The notes: generated from the sequence alone by a model not told the origin. A stretch of DNA of 64,000 nt from Sphingomonas oryzagri (GCF_029906645.1 NZ_JARYGZ010000001.1:1793208-1857207), one strand, 5' to 3'. Shown: positions 18,582 to 27,685, counted from the stretch's first letter. A program made the numbers and translations.

Positions 18582-18631
18582 ACAAACCTCCAGTCAGGAT
18601 TGCGCCTAGCTGGAGAGGTGCCCACCTATGG

Positions 18632-18656
18632 ACAAGTATGCACCTTTTGGTAAGTA
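18632..18656. promoter_or_regulatory. Putative HxlR operator, second copy
   Basis: The 25 bases contain AAGTA, then GCAC, then TTGGTAAGT in the same order and spacing as 12880-12904, 18 of 25 identical. The half-site AAGT occurs twice, 18 bases apart. The site lies between divergent SDR and HxlR genes and ends 6 bases before the HxlR start. It probably mediates repression of both. Confidence 0.6.
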
Positions 18657-18662
18657 TCGAAA

Positions 18663-19082
18663 ATGTCCGGCGCTCTCTCTGAGACTGGCGAAGCGTCCGA
18701 TGATGCGTTGATCGCCCCCGCCTTCACCTGCGGACTCGATGCGACGCTGCGCATCATCTCCGGCAAGTGGAAGCCGCTGATCCTGTATTTCCTGCTGCGC
18801 GGCCCCAACCGCTACGGCGAACTGAAGCGCGCTGTGCGCGACGTCAGCGACAAGGTACTGATCCAGCAGTTGAAGGAACTGGATGCCGACGGCGTACTGC
18901 TCAGGACCGACTACAAGGAGGTTCCACCGCGCGTCGACTACACACTGACACCGCTCGGCCGCAGCCTCGCTCAGGCGCTCGAACCGCTCTGCGCCTGGGG
19001 CACGGAAAACATGGCCGAGATGCAACGCATCTTCGCGGAGCGCGATGCGTGGCAGCGCCCGCGCCCCGCTCGTCCGAAATAA
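18663..19082 (+). CDS. HxlR family transcriptional regulator
   Basis: 139 residues. The winged helix is clear: CGLDATLRIISGKWKPLILYF, then NRYGELKRAVRDVSDKVLIQQLKELDADGVL and the wing VPPRVDYTLTPLGRSL. Cys23 sits at the same place as Cys23 of the HxlR protein at 12910, fitting a thiol-based sensor. It is divergent from an SDR gene. The operator region resembles that of the other HxlR pair, so cross-regulation is possible. Confidence 0.93.
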   Translation: MSGALSETGEASDDALIAPAFTCGLDATLRIISGKWKPLILYFLLRGPNRYGELKRAVRDVSDKVLIQQLKELDADGVLLRTDYKEVPPRVDYTLTPLGRSLAQALEPLCAWGTENMAEMQRIFAERDAWQRPRPARPK

Positions 19083-19160
19083 AAACCCCCGCTTTCTGGA
19101 AGCTTTGGAGAAATGGTGGAGCGGACCCGCCTCGAACCGGCGCCCCCACCCGAAGGATGG
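19081..19160 (-). pseudogene. Remnant of a tRNA gene 3' end with its terminator region
   Basis: Read on the minus strand, 19160-19114 gives a T-arm with the TTCGAGG loop, then an acceptor strand CCGCTCC, A and CCA. The T stem has one mismatch. No 5' acceptor strand GGAGCGG and no proper anticodon arm are found in the preceding ~90 bases, so the gene is incomplete. Downstream lie a short hairpin and a T run (AAAAACCCCCGC on plus, 19081-19092). The 15 bases 19108-19122 are identical to 27921-27935 at the end of the intact tRNA-Ala. Confidence 0.5.
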
Positions 19161-19244
19161 CGCCTCGTGGGCCACGACCAGACGGCGCGACTGGAAACCC
19201 ACGCCCGATGATCGAAGTACGAAGCTCTGCGACGATGGCATCAA

Positions 19245-19982
19245 TCAGCTTGCCATTGCGTTGACCTCTGTCCTCCGAAGCGGCCAGACGAACAGGATCA
19301 GGAGGAAGATCGTGCCGGTGATCAGCGTCGCGATCGGAAGGCCGATACCGAGCGCCTCGTTCTCCGCGAGAAAATCGCCCATCGCGGTGCCGGCGGTACG
19401 CGCCACGGCGAGCGTGAGCCAGTAGAGCCAGATGCGGTTCGCCCCCTGTGCGCGCCACAGCGCCAGCGCACCGATCAACGCCGCGAGCAGCACGATCGAC
19501 GCCGTGCCCTGCCCGATCAGCTTCTGCGCGACATCGCCGAAGAAGGTGCCGAACACACCTGCGCTCAGCATGGCGCACCAATAGGCGACGCCGGTCTTGG
19601 GCATCCCCCTCCGCTCTTCGGCGATCTGCTCGGCCCGATCATGCGCTTTGAGGGAGACTGCGACGAAACCGACGAGCAGGATCGTCAGGATCGCGCCGAA
19701 AACGACGTAGGGCATCTGGTGCTTGCCATAGTCGGCGATGTTGGTTGCGCCTGTGCGAATGATGATGATCAGCAGCCAGTACCAGGCCTCGCGCGGCGCG
19801 GAATCGCGGCGCTCGATCAGGAAGGCGAGCGCCGCCAAGGCCGCGAGCACCGGAACGCCGCCGATCAGACCCAGCCCGCTGTCGTGGGCGTAGAGATCGC
19901 CGAGATTGGTCCCGAACAGGCTGGCCATGGCGATGGCCGACCAGTAGCGCATGTCGACCTTCGGCATGTGTTGGATCTGCAT
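19245..19982 (-). CDS. COG4705-type membrane protein with internal duplication
   Basis: 245 residues with about 8 hydrophobic segments. It is built from two similar halves. MPKVDMRYW...FGTNLGDLYA matches MPKTGVAYW...FGTFFGDVAQ, and WYWLLIIIIRTGATNIADY matches WLYWLTLAVARTAGTAMGDF. Each unit keeps an acidic residue (GD or AD) inside or at the edge of a membrane segment. It resembles the uncharacterised membrane-anchored COG4705 family. It lies 27 bases after the stop of the RND pump gene on the same strand, so it probably belongs to the efflux operon. Transport or accessory roles are only inference. Confidence 0.75.
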   Translation of the reverse strand: MQIQHMPKVDMRYWSAIAMASLFGTNLGDLYAHDSGLGLIGGVPVLAALAALAFLIERRDSAPREAWYWLLIIIIRTGATNIADYGKHQMPYVVFGAILTILLVGFVAVSLKAHDRAEQIAEERRGMPKTGVAYWCAMLSAGVFGTFFGDVAQKLIGQGTASIVLLAALIGALALWRAQGANRIWLYWLTLAVARTAGTAMGDFLAENEALGIGLPIATLITGTIFLLILFVWPLRRTEVNAMAS

Positions 19983-20009
19983 GTCGTTTGTCCCGTGGGT
20001 GTGAAAGGA

Positions 20010-23000
20010 TCAGGCCGGCTGGGGTGCCGGTTCGCCCGCGCGATCCCTGCGGCCCGCCATGGCGAGCAGCAGCATCGGCAGGAAGCAGAGGACGAGGGGC
20101 GCGCCGATCACCAACCCCGCGATGATCGCCGTGGCCAGCGGCGTCTGAAGCCCCGCGCCCCGGCTGATCCCAAGCGCCAGCGGCAGCAGCGTGAGGATGG
20201 CGATCAGCGCCGACATCAGGATCGGGCGAAGCCGTGCCCTGCCGGCTTCCAGCAGGCTCGCGGCGGTCACCGGCGCGTCCGGTGGCAACTCCGCGAGGAA
20301 GAAGATCGCAAGCTCCGTGAGCATGCCGACCACCATGGTGAGACCCATCATCGCCGAGATGTCGAGCTCGGTGCCGGTCAGCCAGAGGCCGAAGAACACC
20401 GCCGTGATCGACAACAGAACGGTGGCGAGCACGGCGATGGTGAAGGCCCAGCGCTCGAACAGCAGGGTGAGCAGCAGCGCGGAGAGCAGCAGCGCGGCGA
20501 CGAACACCGTCGTGAGATCGGAGAAACTCTGCCTCTGCTGGGCGTAGAGACCGCCATAATCGACGCGGATCGTGGCCGGCAGATGCAGGCCGTCGACCGC
20601 CGCCCGAACCTCCTTCATGCCGGTGCCGAGATCCTTGCCCTCGAGCCGTGCCGTGACGGGGATAAAGGGCGCAAGGTCCTCGCGGGTGATCTGCCGCTGG
20701 CCCGCCGCGATGCTGATCTTCGCGATCGAGCCGAGGCTCGCTGTGCGGCCGTCGGGCGCGCGCAGCAGCAGTGCACCCAGCGCATCTGTCCGGCTGCGCA
20801 GATCCTGCGGCAGACGCACGCGCACGTCGATCACCTGCTCGCCCGAAAGGATCGAGGTCGCCACCGTGCCACCGACCTGCGCCTCGACCTGCTTGGCGAC
20901 AGCATCGGGATCGAGGCCGGCCATGGCGGCGGCCGATCGATCGACGTGGATGTCGATGGCATCGCCCGCGACGCGCAGGCCATCGACCACCTCGACGACG
21001 CCGTCGATCTTGCCGATCGCATCGGCGACCTTCTTGGCCGAATCCACCAGCTCCGCATCGTCGTCGCCAAACAGCTTGACCTCGATCGGCTGCGGCACGG
21101 CGGTGAGATCGCCGATCAGGTCTTCCATCAACTGCGCGGTTTCTATCTCGAGGCCCGGAACCTGGTTCTCAACCTTGCCGCGGATCTCGCTCATCACCTC
21201 GTCGATCGGGCGGCGGCTGCCGCCCTTGAGGCGGATGAAGAAATCACCCTCGTCCGCCTCGGTCAGTCCCCCGCCGAGCTGGACGCCGGTGCGGCGCGAA
21301 TAACTCGCGACCTCGGGCGTCTGCCGGATGATCGTCTCGACCTGACGGAGCAGGCGATCGGTGTCGGACAGCGCCGCGCCGGACTTCGCCTTGTAGTCGA
21401 GGATGAAGCCGCCCTCATCCATCGCCGGCATGAAGCCTGACTGGATGCGCGTCCACGCGAAGCCGCCGACCGCGATCAGCAGCACGGCGACGATCGCCGC
21501 CAACAGCGCCGGGCGTGCAAGCGCCCACGCACCGAGCCGCTCGTAGCGATTGGCGACGGCGCTGGTCATCCGCTCGGCCTTGTCGGCGGCCTCCGCGTCC
21601 TTCAACGTCAGCCAGCGATCCGCGACCAGCGGCAGGACGTAGCGCGCGTAGAGCAGCGAGACGCCCAGCGCCGCCACCATCGTCACCGCCAGCGCCTTGA
21701 AGAAGCCGCCCGTCACGCCCGAGATGAAGGCGAGCGGCAGGAATACCACGATCGTCGCCATGGTCGATCCGAACAGCGGGCGCGCCATCTCGCGCGCGGC
21801 GGCCAACATCGAGGGACGCGTCTCTTCGCCCTCGGCTTCCTGCAGGCGGCGCATGAGATGCTCCAGCATCACCACCGCGTCGTCGACGACGAGGCCGACG
21901 GCCGCCGCCATGCCACCGAGCGTCATCATGTTGAAGCTCATGTGGGCCACGGCGAGCGCGAGGCAGGTCGCCGCCAGCGTAGCCGGCAGCAACGTCGCGG
22001 TGATCACCATCAGGCGCCAGGATCGCAGGAACAGGAACAGCACCACGCCGGCCAGCAGCGCGCCGAGCAGGATCGCGTCGCGCACCGCGTCGGCCGCGCC
22101 GACCACCAGTTCGGACTGATCGTAGAAGAAGCTGACCTTGACGGACTGCGGCAGGTGCGCGCCGTCGAGCCGGGCCTGCACCTCTCTCGCCAGCTTCACC
22201 GCATCGGCGGTGGGCGTCTGGCGGATGTTCACCAGCACCGCCTGCGTGCCGTTCGAGGTGACGCGGGTCCACGCCGGCGCGGGCGCGCGGCGGATCGTCG
22301 CGACCTGCCCCAGCGTGGCGACGCCGGCTCCACTGGTCGTGCCCGCCTTCACGGGGATCGCGGCGATGTCGGCCTCGGTGGCGAGCTTGTCGTCGACCAG
22401 TGCTAGGTAGAGACGATGTCGGTCTTCGATACGGCCGACCGCCGCGACGCTGTTGGCGGAGCCGAGCGCCGTCGAGACGTCGGCGACGGTCAGGCCAAGC
22501 GCCTGGAGGCGAGCCGGATCGACCTCGACCTCCATTTCGGGCGTGGCACCGCCCAGCACGTCGACGCCTGCCACCCCCGGCACGGTCGAAAGAAGCGGCC
22601 GGAGGCGGAGCTGTGCGAGTTGCTGGAGGGCAACGCCATCCAGCGTGTCGGACGTCAGCGAGATGCCGAGCACCGGGAAGATGGTCGGGTCCGAACGACG
22701 CACGGAGAAGCGCGTTCCGGCCGGCAGATCGGGCAGGATCGTGGCGAGCACGCCCTGCGTGGCAAGCGTGGATGCCACCATGTCGTCCCCCCAGCCGAAG
22801 CCGAGATCGACCTCGGCCGATCCGCGACTGGTGGTCGAGCGGATCTGGGTGACACCGGGCACCTCGCGCAGCGCGATCTCCGCTGGGCGGGTGATGTCGG
22901 CAGCCATCTGGGTCGCGTCGCGCTCGCCCGCATCGATCGAGACGACGACGCGCGGATAATCGATGTGCGGGAACAGGGTAACAGGCAGGCGCGTGGCGGC

Positions 23001-23075
23001 GACCAGCCCGGCCAGCGTGACGAGAAACACGCTGAGCCAGATCGATCGGCTGTGCCGCTGCATCAGCTCCCTCAT
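20010..23075 (-). CDS. RND efflux transporter permease
   Basis: 1021 residues, the normal length for the inner-membrane pump of a tripartite RND system. TM1 (SIWLSVFLVTLAGLVAATRLPV) is followed by a large periplasmic porter domain. TM4 has GLVVDDAVVMLE, with the paired aspartates of the proton relay. The second half repeats the pattern. The start overlaps the stop of the adaptor gene by ATGA, indicating translational coupling. It could belong to the HAE1 drug or the heavy-metal class; I see nothing that decides the substrate. The operon order is TolC-like, adaptor, pump, COG4705 protein. Confidence 0.95.
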   Translation of the reverse strand: MRELMQRHSRSIWLSVFLVTLAGLVAATRLPVTLFPHIDYPRVVVSIDAGERDATQMAADITRPAEIALREVPGVTQIRSTTSRGSAEVDLGFGWGDDMVASTLATQGVLATILPDLPAGTRFSVRRSDPTIFPVLGISLTSDTLDGVALQQLAQLRLRPLLSTVPGVAGVDVLGGATPEMEVEVDPARLQALGLTVADVSTALGSANSVAAVGRIEDRHRLYLALVDDKLATEADIAAIPVKAGTTSGAGVATLGQVATIRRAPAPAWTRVTSNGTQAVLVNIRQTPTADAVKLAREVQARLDGAHLPQSVKVSFFYDQSELVVGAADAVRDAILLGALLAGVVLFLFLRSWRLMVITATLLPATLAATCLALAVAHMSFNMMTLGGMAAAVGLVVDDAVVMLEHLMRRLQEAEGEETRPSMLAAAREMARPLFGSTMATIVVFLPLAFISGVTGGFFKALAVTMVAALGVSLLYARYVLPLVADRWLTLKDAEAADKAERMTSAVANRYERLGAWALARPALLAAIVAVLLIAVGGFAWTRIQSGFMPAMDEGGFILDYKAKSGAALSDTDRLLRQVETIIRQTPEVASYSRRTGVQLGGGLTEADEGDFFIRLKGGSRRPIDEVMSEIRGKVENQVPGLEIETAQLMEDLIGDLTAVPQPIEVKLFGDDDAELVDSAKKVADAIGKIDGVVEVVDGLRVAGDAIDIHVDRSAAAMAGLDPDAVAKQVEAQVGGTVATSILSGEQVIDVRVRLPQDLRSRTDALGALLLRAPDGRTASLGSIAKISIAAGQRQITREDLAPFIPVTARLEGKDLGTGMKEVRAAVDGLHLPATIRVDYGGLYAQQRQSFSDLTTVFVAALLLSALLLTLLFERWAFTIAVLATVLLSITAVFFGLWLTGTELDISAMMGLTMVVGMLTELAIFFLAELPPDAPVTAASLLEAGRARLRPILMSALIAILTLLPLALGISRGAGLQTPLATAIIAGLVIGAPLVLCFLPMLLLAMAGRRDRAGEPAPQPA

Positions 23076-24112
23076 TGCGCGGCCCCCTGTTCGGAGACCT
23101 TCATGCCATCCTCGAGCGCAGTGCCGCCTACGGTGACGACCTTGTCACCCGCCGAGAGACCCTTGAGAATCTGGATACGGTCCCCCGTCGAGTTACCCGG
23201 CGAGACATCCTGCTCGTGGGCGACCCCGCCCCGGATCACGAACACGTAGCTGCGGCCGCCATCATCGAGCAGCGCGCCGTAGGGGATCGTGATGCCGTCG
23301 GACTTCGCCGCGAGCGACAACGATCCGCGCACCGCCTCGCCCGGCCCGACCTCGAAGCCGGCCGGAACGTCGCCGTAGACGGAGGCCAGCCGTGTGGTCG
23401 GATCGACCTGGGTATCGAGGCCGTCGACGGCGATCATCGCATGGGACGAGCCGGAAACACTGCTGAGTTCCAGCGGCTGCCCGATCCTCACGCGCTGGGC
23501 GATCGCCGGATCGATCCCGAAGCGGGCGCGGAGATTGCCCTTCACGGCGATGCTCGCGACGGTGGCGCCGGCGGCCACCTGATCGCCCGTCCTGGCCGAC
23601 AGAGCCTGCACCACACCTGCCATCGGCGCGCGAAGCGCCATGCCGCCGCGTCCGATCCCGAAATTGGCGAGCGTCGCGCGCGCCGTCTCCGCGGCCGCCC
23701 GCGCGGTCTCGACGTCGGCATCCGAAGCCAAACCGTCTGCCCGGAGGCGTTTGGCGCGAGCATAAGCCGCAGCCGAAGATGCCGCGTCGGCCGACGCCTT
23801 CGCCATATCCGTCGCAGTGGTGCGGCTGGGGTTCAGCGTCGCGACGACCTGGCCCGCGCGCACAACCGTGCCGTTGGGCGCGAGGATGCGGTCGACGATC
23901 GCCTCGGCCGGCGCGATCAGGCTGCGTTCGCCGCCCGGCCCCGCTTCCGTCGCGCCATAGATGATCGTCTGTTCGGCTGTCGCGCCCATCGTCGCCGGGG
24001 CGGTACGCACCCGTGCGACCGGATCGGCCTTGTCGCCCGCATCACCGCCACCGCCGCCCGAGCCGCACCCCGCGAGCAGCAGCAGGGGAATAAGTGCGAT
24101 CGTCCTGGTCAT
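23072..24112 (-). CDS. RND efflux periplasmic adaptor (membrane fusion) lipoprotein
   Basis: 346 residues from the ATG at 24112, which overlaps the previous stop (ATGA); an ATG three codons earlier is possible. The lipobox LLLAGC is followed by a glycine-rich linker (GSGGGGG). A lipoyl/hairpin region (VDRILAPNGTVVRAGQVVATL, then an alanine-rich helical hairpin with AYARAKRLRADGLASDAD) and a beta-barrel domain follow. It links the pump to the TolC-like channel in the periplasm. Stop and pump start overlap, so the two are made together. Confidence 0.94.
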   Translation of the reverse strand: MTRTIALIPLLLLAGCGSGGGGGDAGDKADPVARVRTAPATMGATAEQTIIYGATEAGPGGERSLIAPAEAIVDRILAPNGTVVRAGQVVATLNPSRTTATDMAKASADAASSAAAYARAKRLRADGLASDADVETARAAAETARATLANFGIGRGGMALRAPMAGVVQALSARTGDQVAAGATVASIAVKGNLRARFGIDPAIAQRVRIGQPLELSSVSGSSHAMIAVDGLDTQVDPTTRLASVYGDVPAGFEVGPGEAVRGSLSLAAKSDGITIPYGALLDDGGRSYVFVIRGGVAHEQDVSPGNSTGDRIQILKGLSAGDKVVTVGGTALEDGMKVSEQGAAQ

Positions 24113-25464
24113 CGGGTCCATCCCTCGCTGGGTCCGCCCGAGAGAAGTTCGAGCGCGATGGTCTGTTCGGCAATCTGCTGGTCGAGCTGCGACAGGGTCA
24201 GTTCCCGGTCGCGCACCGCCTGTTCGGCGGTGGCGGCCGCGGCGGACGAAAGGTCGCCGCGTTTCACCGCAGTTGCTGAGGCGTCGGCTATGCGCTTCAT
24301 GGCAGGCAGCTTGGCGAGCAGATCGGCCCGCTGCTGCCGAACGGTATCGATGCCCGTCACGGCTGTCGTGATCTCGGCGCGCGTCTGGAACAGCCGTGCC
24401 TCATATTCCGCCTTGAGCTGCGCCCGCGTCGCGGTCGCGATCGCGATGCCGCCGCGATTGCGGTTCCACAAAGGCAATGTGAAGCCGATCGCCGGGCCGA
24501 TCGTGCGGTTGTCGCTGGTGTCGCGCGCGCTCGCCAGCGTCAGCGACAGATTGGGGAATTGATCGAGGATCGCTTTATGGACGTCGGCTTCGGCGGCATC
24601 ATAGCCGGCGCGCAGAGCTTGCAGATCGAGACGTCGAGTAATGGCTTGCGAAACCAGAGTGGCAGGATTCGGAGCCTGGACAGGTTCCGGCGGCGGGGCG
24701 ATCCGGAGCACGGTTTCCGGCGGAAGGCCGAGCAGCTTGTTGAGTTCCATCTGCGCGGCGCCAAGATCGGTGTCGGCCTGCCTCGCCTTGTCGGTGGCAT
24801 CCAGCGCGGCCTGCCTGCGCGTATCGACATCGGCGCCGGAAATATCGCCGCGCCCTCCGGCACGAAGGCTCGCCTCGAACAATTGCTCTGCGGATGCGGC
24901 GCTCGCCTTCGCGATCGCCAGCTGCCGGGCCAGCGCGAGGATGCGCACGCCCTGGAGCCGCGCCTGCCCCGCAGCCTGCCACTCCGCCCAGGCGAGATCG
25001 AGGCGAACCTGCCTCTTGCCCGCCTCGTTGCTCTGACGCTCCACCCGTGCGGTGCGAAGCTGGTTGAGGTCCATGGCCAACTGGCCGCCGAAGGCATCGA
25101 ACATGTCCGGGCCGGCGAGCAGCTTGTCGTAATTGGCCTGCACCTGCGGATCGGGCAGCAACCGCGCCGCAAAGGCCTGCGCGTCGGTGACGCCGACCTT
25201 CGCGCGCTGCGCCTTCAGGTCCGGATTCTCGAGTACCGCGATCACGGCGAGCGCGTTCGGCGTGAGCGGCCGCGTCCAGTCGATCGGCTGCGGCTGCAGA
25301 TAGGGCCGGTCGATCCGCGCCGCGTCGGCCGATACGATCGCCATGTCAGGCGGCGCGAGAGTCGCGCTGACGTCCGCGAGGGGCGCAGGCCTGTAGCTCG
25401 CGCACCCCGTCAGGAGAGACACGGTGCCCAGAACGAGCCCGGTTCGGACCATCCTGCTGCTCAT
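24109..25464 (-). CDS. TolC-family outer-membrane efflux protein, lipoprotein type
   Basis: 451 residues. The signal peptide ends in the lipobox LLTGCASYRPAP, as in OprM/NodT channels. Two repeated OEP units of long amphipathic helices follow, for example AQAFAARLLPDPQVQANYDKL and later DLQALRAGYDAAEADVHKAI with FPNLSLTL. It forms the outer-membrane exit duct of the efflux system. It is first in the operon, and its stop overlaps the adaptor start. The 165-base gap upstream is shared with a divergent OmpR-type regulator. Confidence 0.93.
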   Translation of the reverse strand: MSSRMVRTGLVLGTVSLLTGCASYRPAPLADVSATLAPPDMAIVSADAARIDRPYLQPQPIDWTRPLTPNALAVIAVLENPDLKAQRAKVGVTDAQAFAARLLPDPQVQANYDKLLAGPDMFDAFGGQLAMDLNQLRTARVERQSNEAGKRQVRLDLAWAEWQAAGQARLQGVRILALARQLAIAKASAASAEQLFEASLRAGGRGDISGADVDTRRQAALDATDKARQADTDLGAAQMELNKLLGLPPETVLRIAPPPEPVQAPNPATLVSQAITRRLDLQALRAGYDAAEADVHKAILDQFPNLSLTLASARDTSDNRTIGPAIGFTLPLWNRNRGGIAIATATRAQLKAEYEARLFQTRAEITTAVTGIDTVRQQRADLLAKLPAMKRIADASATAVKRGDLSSAAAATAEQAVRDRELTLSQLDQQIAEQTIALELLSGGPSEGWTR

Positions 25465-25530
25465 CGACGATCGTTCCGCTGCAGCGGCATGAGGCGCTCC
25501 CTTTTCAGGAATGCGCTATGCAGCAGGCAA

Positions 25531-25558
25531 CATTGGGCCAGCATTGGCCGAACATTGG
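25531..25558. promoter_or_regulatory. Three CATTGG direct repeats, likely OmpR-type operator
   Basis: CATTGG occurs at 25531-25536, 25542-25547 and 25553-25558, exactly 11 bases apart. Direct half-sites spaced by one helical turn are the usual target of OmpR/PhoB-type regulators. The array is in the gap between the efflux operon (minus) and the response regulator gene (plus). Confidence 0.65.
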
Positions 25559-25629
25559 GAATCACCAACTTGCGGCGAGCCCCGAAAACTGCCCATCATA
25601 AAAGGCAAGCGGCCACCATCAGATCGATC

Positions 25630-26301
25630 ATGAAGCTCCTCCTCCTCGAAGACGACGATGCGACGCGGGTGCAGGCGGCGCGCCAGCTGACCGCCGCCGG
25701 TCATGTCGTGGAAGCGTGCGCCACCGGCCCAGAGGCCATCTTCATGGCGACACAGGGCGATTACGGCGTGCTGATCCTCGATCGGATGGTGCCTGGCCTC
25801 GACGGGCTCTCCGTCCTCAAGGCATTGCGGGCAGCCGGGGTTCGCACCCTGGCCCTGTTGCTGACCGCGATGGACGGGATCGACGACCGGGTCGAGGGGC
25901 TGGAAGCCGGCGCCGACGACTATCTGGTGAAGCCTTTCGCGGCGGCGGAGCTCATCGCCCGCGTCAACGCGCTGTCGCGCCGTCCGCCGATGTCGGACAC
26001 GGCGGTGACGGCGACGATCGGCGATCTTACGATCGATCGGGTCAAGCGGACAGTCACGCGCGCGGGGCAGCGGATCGAACTGCAGGCGCAGGAATTCAAG
26101 CTGCTCGATTATCTGATTCAGCATTCGGGCGAGGTCGTGACCCGCACGATGCTGCTCGAAAACGTCTGGTCCTTCCACTTCGACCCGCAGACCAACGTCA
26201 TCGAGAGCCACATGAGCCGGCTGCGCGCCAAGGTCGATCGCGGTTTCGGGCGGGATCTGATCCAGACGGTGCGCGGTGCCGGTTATCGGATCGATGACTG
26301 A
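25630..26301 (+). CDS. OmpR/PhoB family response regulator
   Basis: 223 residues from ATG 25630. The receiver domain is complete: acidic pair EDDD at residues 7-10, phosphoacceptor D51 in VLILDRMVP, and conserved Lys in DYLVKPF. The C-terminal winged helix includes LQAQEFKLLDYLIQHSGEVV and the ending VRGAGYRIDD. It overlaps the histidine kinase gene by 8 bases. It diverges from the RND operon and probably activates it through the CATTGG repeats at 25531-25558. Confidence 0.95.
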   Translation: MKLLLLEDDDATRVQAARQLTAAGHVVEACATGPEAIFMATQGDYGVLILDRMVPGLDGLSVLKALRAAGVRTLALLLTAMDGIDDRVEGLEAGADDYLVKPFAAAELIARVNALSRRPPMSDTAVTATIGDLTIDRVKRTVTRAGQRIELQAQEFKLLDYLIQHSGEVVTRTMLLENVWSFHFDPQTNVIESHMSRLRAKVDRGFGRDLIQTVRGAGYRIDD

Positions 26302-27685
26302 GCCCCTCCAACGCAGCCAAAGCCCGTTCCGAAGCGGCGCCTTCCGCTTCGCACTGGTGTTCGCGGCCGTCTTCGCGATCGCGGCCTTTCTGATGCTCAG
26401 CATGGTGCGTCATCAGATCGGCCACTATGCGCACAAGGCCATGGAGGGATCGCTTACCAGCGAGACCGCCACGCTGATCGCCGAAGAGCCGGAGGGGCTT
26501 GCCGGGGAAATCCGGCGCCGCATGGGTGCGACCAACGGCGCCGCCTTCCAGTATCTGCTGCTCGACCGTCAGGGACGTTCCCTGGTCGGCGCCATTCCCC
26601 AGGCGACGGCGCACGAAGGCTGGGGTTCGGTCGTCATGCGCGAGCACGCGTCGACGCCGACCGACCCGGAAGGGCCCGAACGGCTGATGACCCTTGGAAC
26701 CCGGCTGGCCGACGGATCGCTCCTCGTCGTCGCGACCGATGGCTTCGATGTCGACAAGGTCGGTGGCCATATGACCCGGTTCACCATCCTGTGGGCGACC
26801 GCGATCACGCTGATCGCGCTCGTCGGCGGTTGGATGACGGGGCTGATCTTCCTGAGACGGATCGGGGCCGCCAATGCGGCAATCGAGCGGATCGTGGCGG
26901 GCCGCACCGAGCAGCGCCTGCCGATGATCGGGCTGGCGCCGGAGCTCGACGATCTCGCCCGCAACGTCAACCGGATGCTCGATCGCATCGACGGGCTGAT
27001 GGAGGGCCTGAGACAGGTATCGACCGATGTAGCCCACGATCTGCGCACACCGCTCACCCGCCTGCGCCAGATGCTGGAAGCCGCGCGGGAAGCCGCCGGG
27101 CGCGAGGAAACGGACGCGGGCATCGAGATCGCGCTGGCACAGGCCGACCAGTTGCTCGCTACTTTCCGGGCGATCCTGCGGCTGGCGCAGATCCAGGGCG
27201 GCGGGCGCCGTACGCCCTTCGCCCCCGTCCATCTCGACGAGTTGCTCAGAACCCTGATCGAGACGTACGAACCCGTGGCCAGCGATGCCGGGCATCTGCT
27301 GACGGCGGACATGGTGGCCGGGGCAGTGGTGAAGGGCGATGCGGATCTGCTCGCCCAGCTCTTCGCCAACCTCATAGAAAACGCCATCATCCACACGCCG
27401 TCGGGCACGCGGGTCTCGATCGAGGTGCAGCGCGAGGGCGACGCGATCGAAGTCGTGGTGCGCGACGACGGGCCGGGCGTTCCCGGCGCTGAGCGCGAGC
27501 GGATCACCCGGCGCTTCTATCAGGTCGATCCGAGCCGCAGCGGCGGCGGCTCCGGCCTCGGCCTTTCGATCGCGAGCGCGATCGCCACATTGCATGAAGC
27601 GCAGCTGACCATCGAAGACGCCCTGCCCGGCCTTCGTATCGGCGTCGCTTTCGCTCAATACAGCGGCACTCCCGAAAACCTGTAG
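26294..27685 (+). CDS. Sensor histidine kinase of the efflux locus
   Basis: 463 residues. Two membrane segments (about residues 20-42 and 165-185) enclose a periplasmic sensor domain of ~120 residues with no recognisable ligand motif. A HAMP region follows. The H box is DVAHDLRTPLTRLRQML with phosphoacceptor H248; the N box is LFANLIENAIIHTPSG; G boxes are DDGPGVP and GGGSGLGLSIASAIA. It phosphorylates the response regulator encoded just upstream, with which it overlaps. The signal could be a drug, solvent or metal, since it is paired with an efflux pump. Confidence 0.94.
   Translation: MTEPLQRSQSPFRSGAFRFALVFAAVFAIAAFLMLSMVRHQIGHYAHKAMEGSLTSETATLIAEEPEGLAGEIRRRMGATNGAAFQYLLLDRQGRSLVGAIPQATAHEGWGSVVMREHASTPTDPEGPERLMTLGTRLADGSLLVVATDGFDVDKVGGHMTRFTILWATAITLIALVGGWMTGLIFLRRIGAANAAIERIVAGRTEQRLPMIGLAPELDDLARNVNRMLDRIDGLMEGLRQVSTDVAHDLRTPLTRLRQMLEAAREAAGREETDAGIEIALAQADQLLATFRAILRLAQIQGGGRRTPFAPVHLDELLRTLIETYEPVASDAGHLLTADMVAGAVVKGDADLLAQLFANLIENAIIHTPSGTRVSIEVQREGDAIEVVVRDDGPGVPGAERERITRRFYQVDPSRSGGGSGLGLSIASAIATLHEAQLTIEDALPGLRIGVAFAQYSGTPENL

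Noticed and set aside
19114-19200. Functional tRNA on the minus strand
   Set aside because: The T-loop and CCA end are present, but there is no matching 5' acceptor strand and no anticodon arm in the preceding bases. It is listed as a remnant only.
20010-23075. Assigning the RND pump to copper or silver (CusA)
   Set aside because: No methionine-rich relay motif could be identified by eye, and no CusF or copper-binding proteins are nearby. The substrate is left open.
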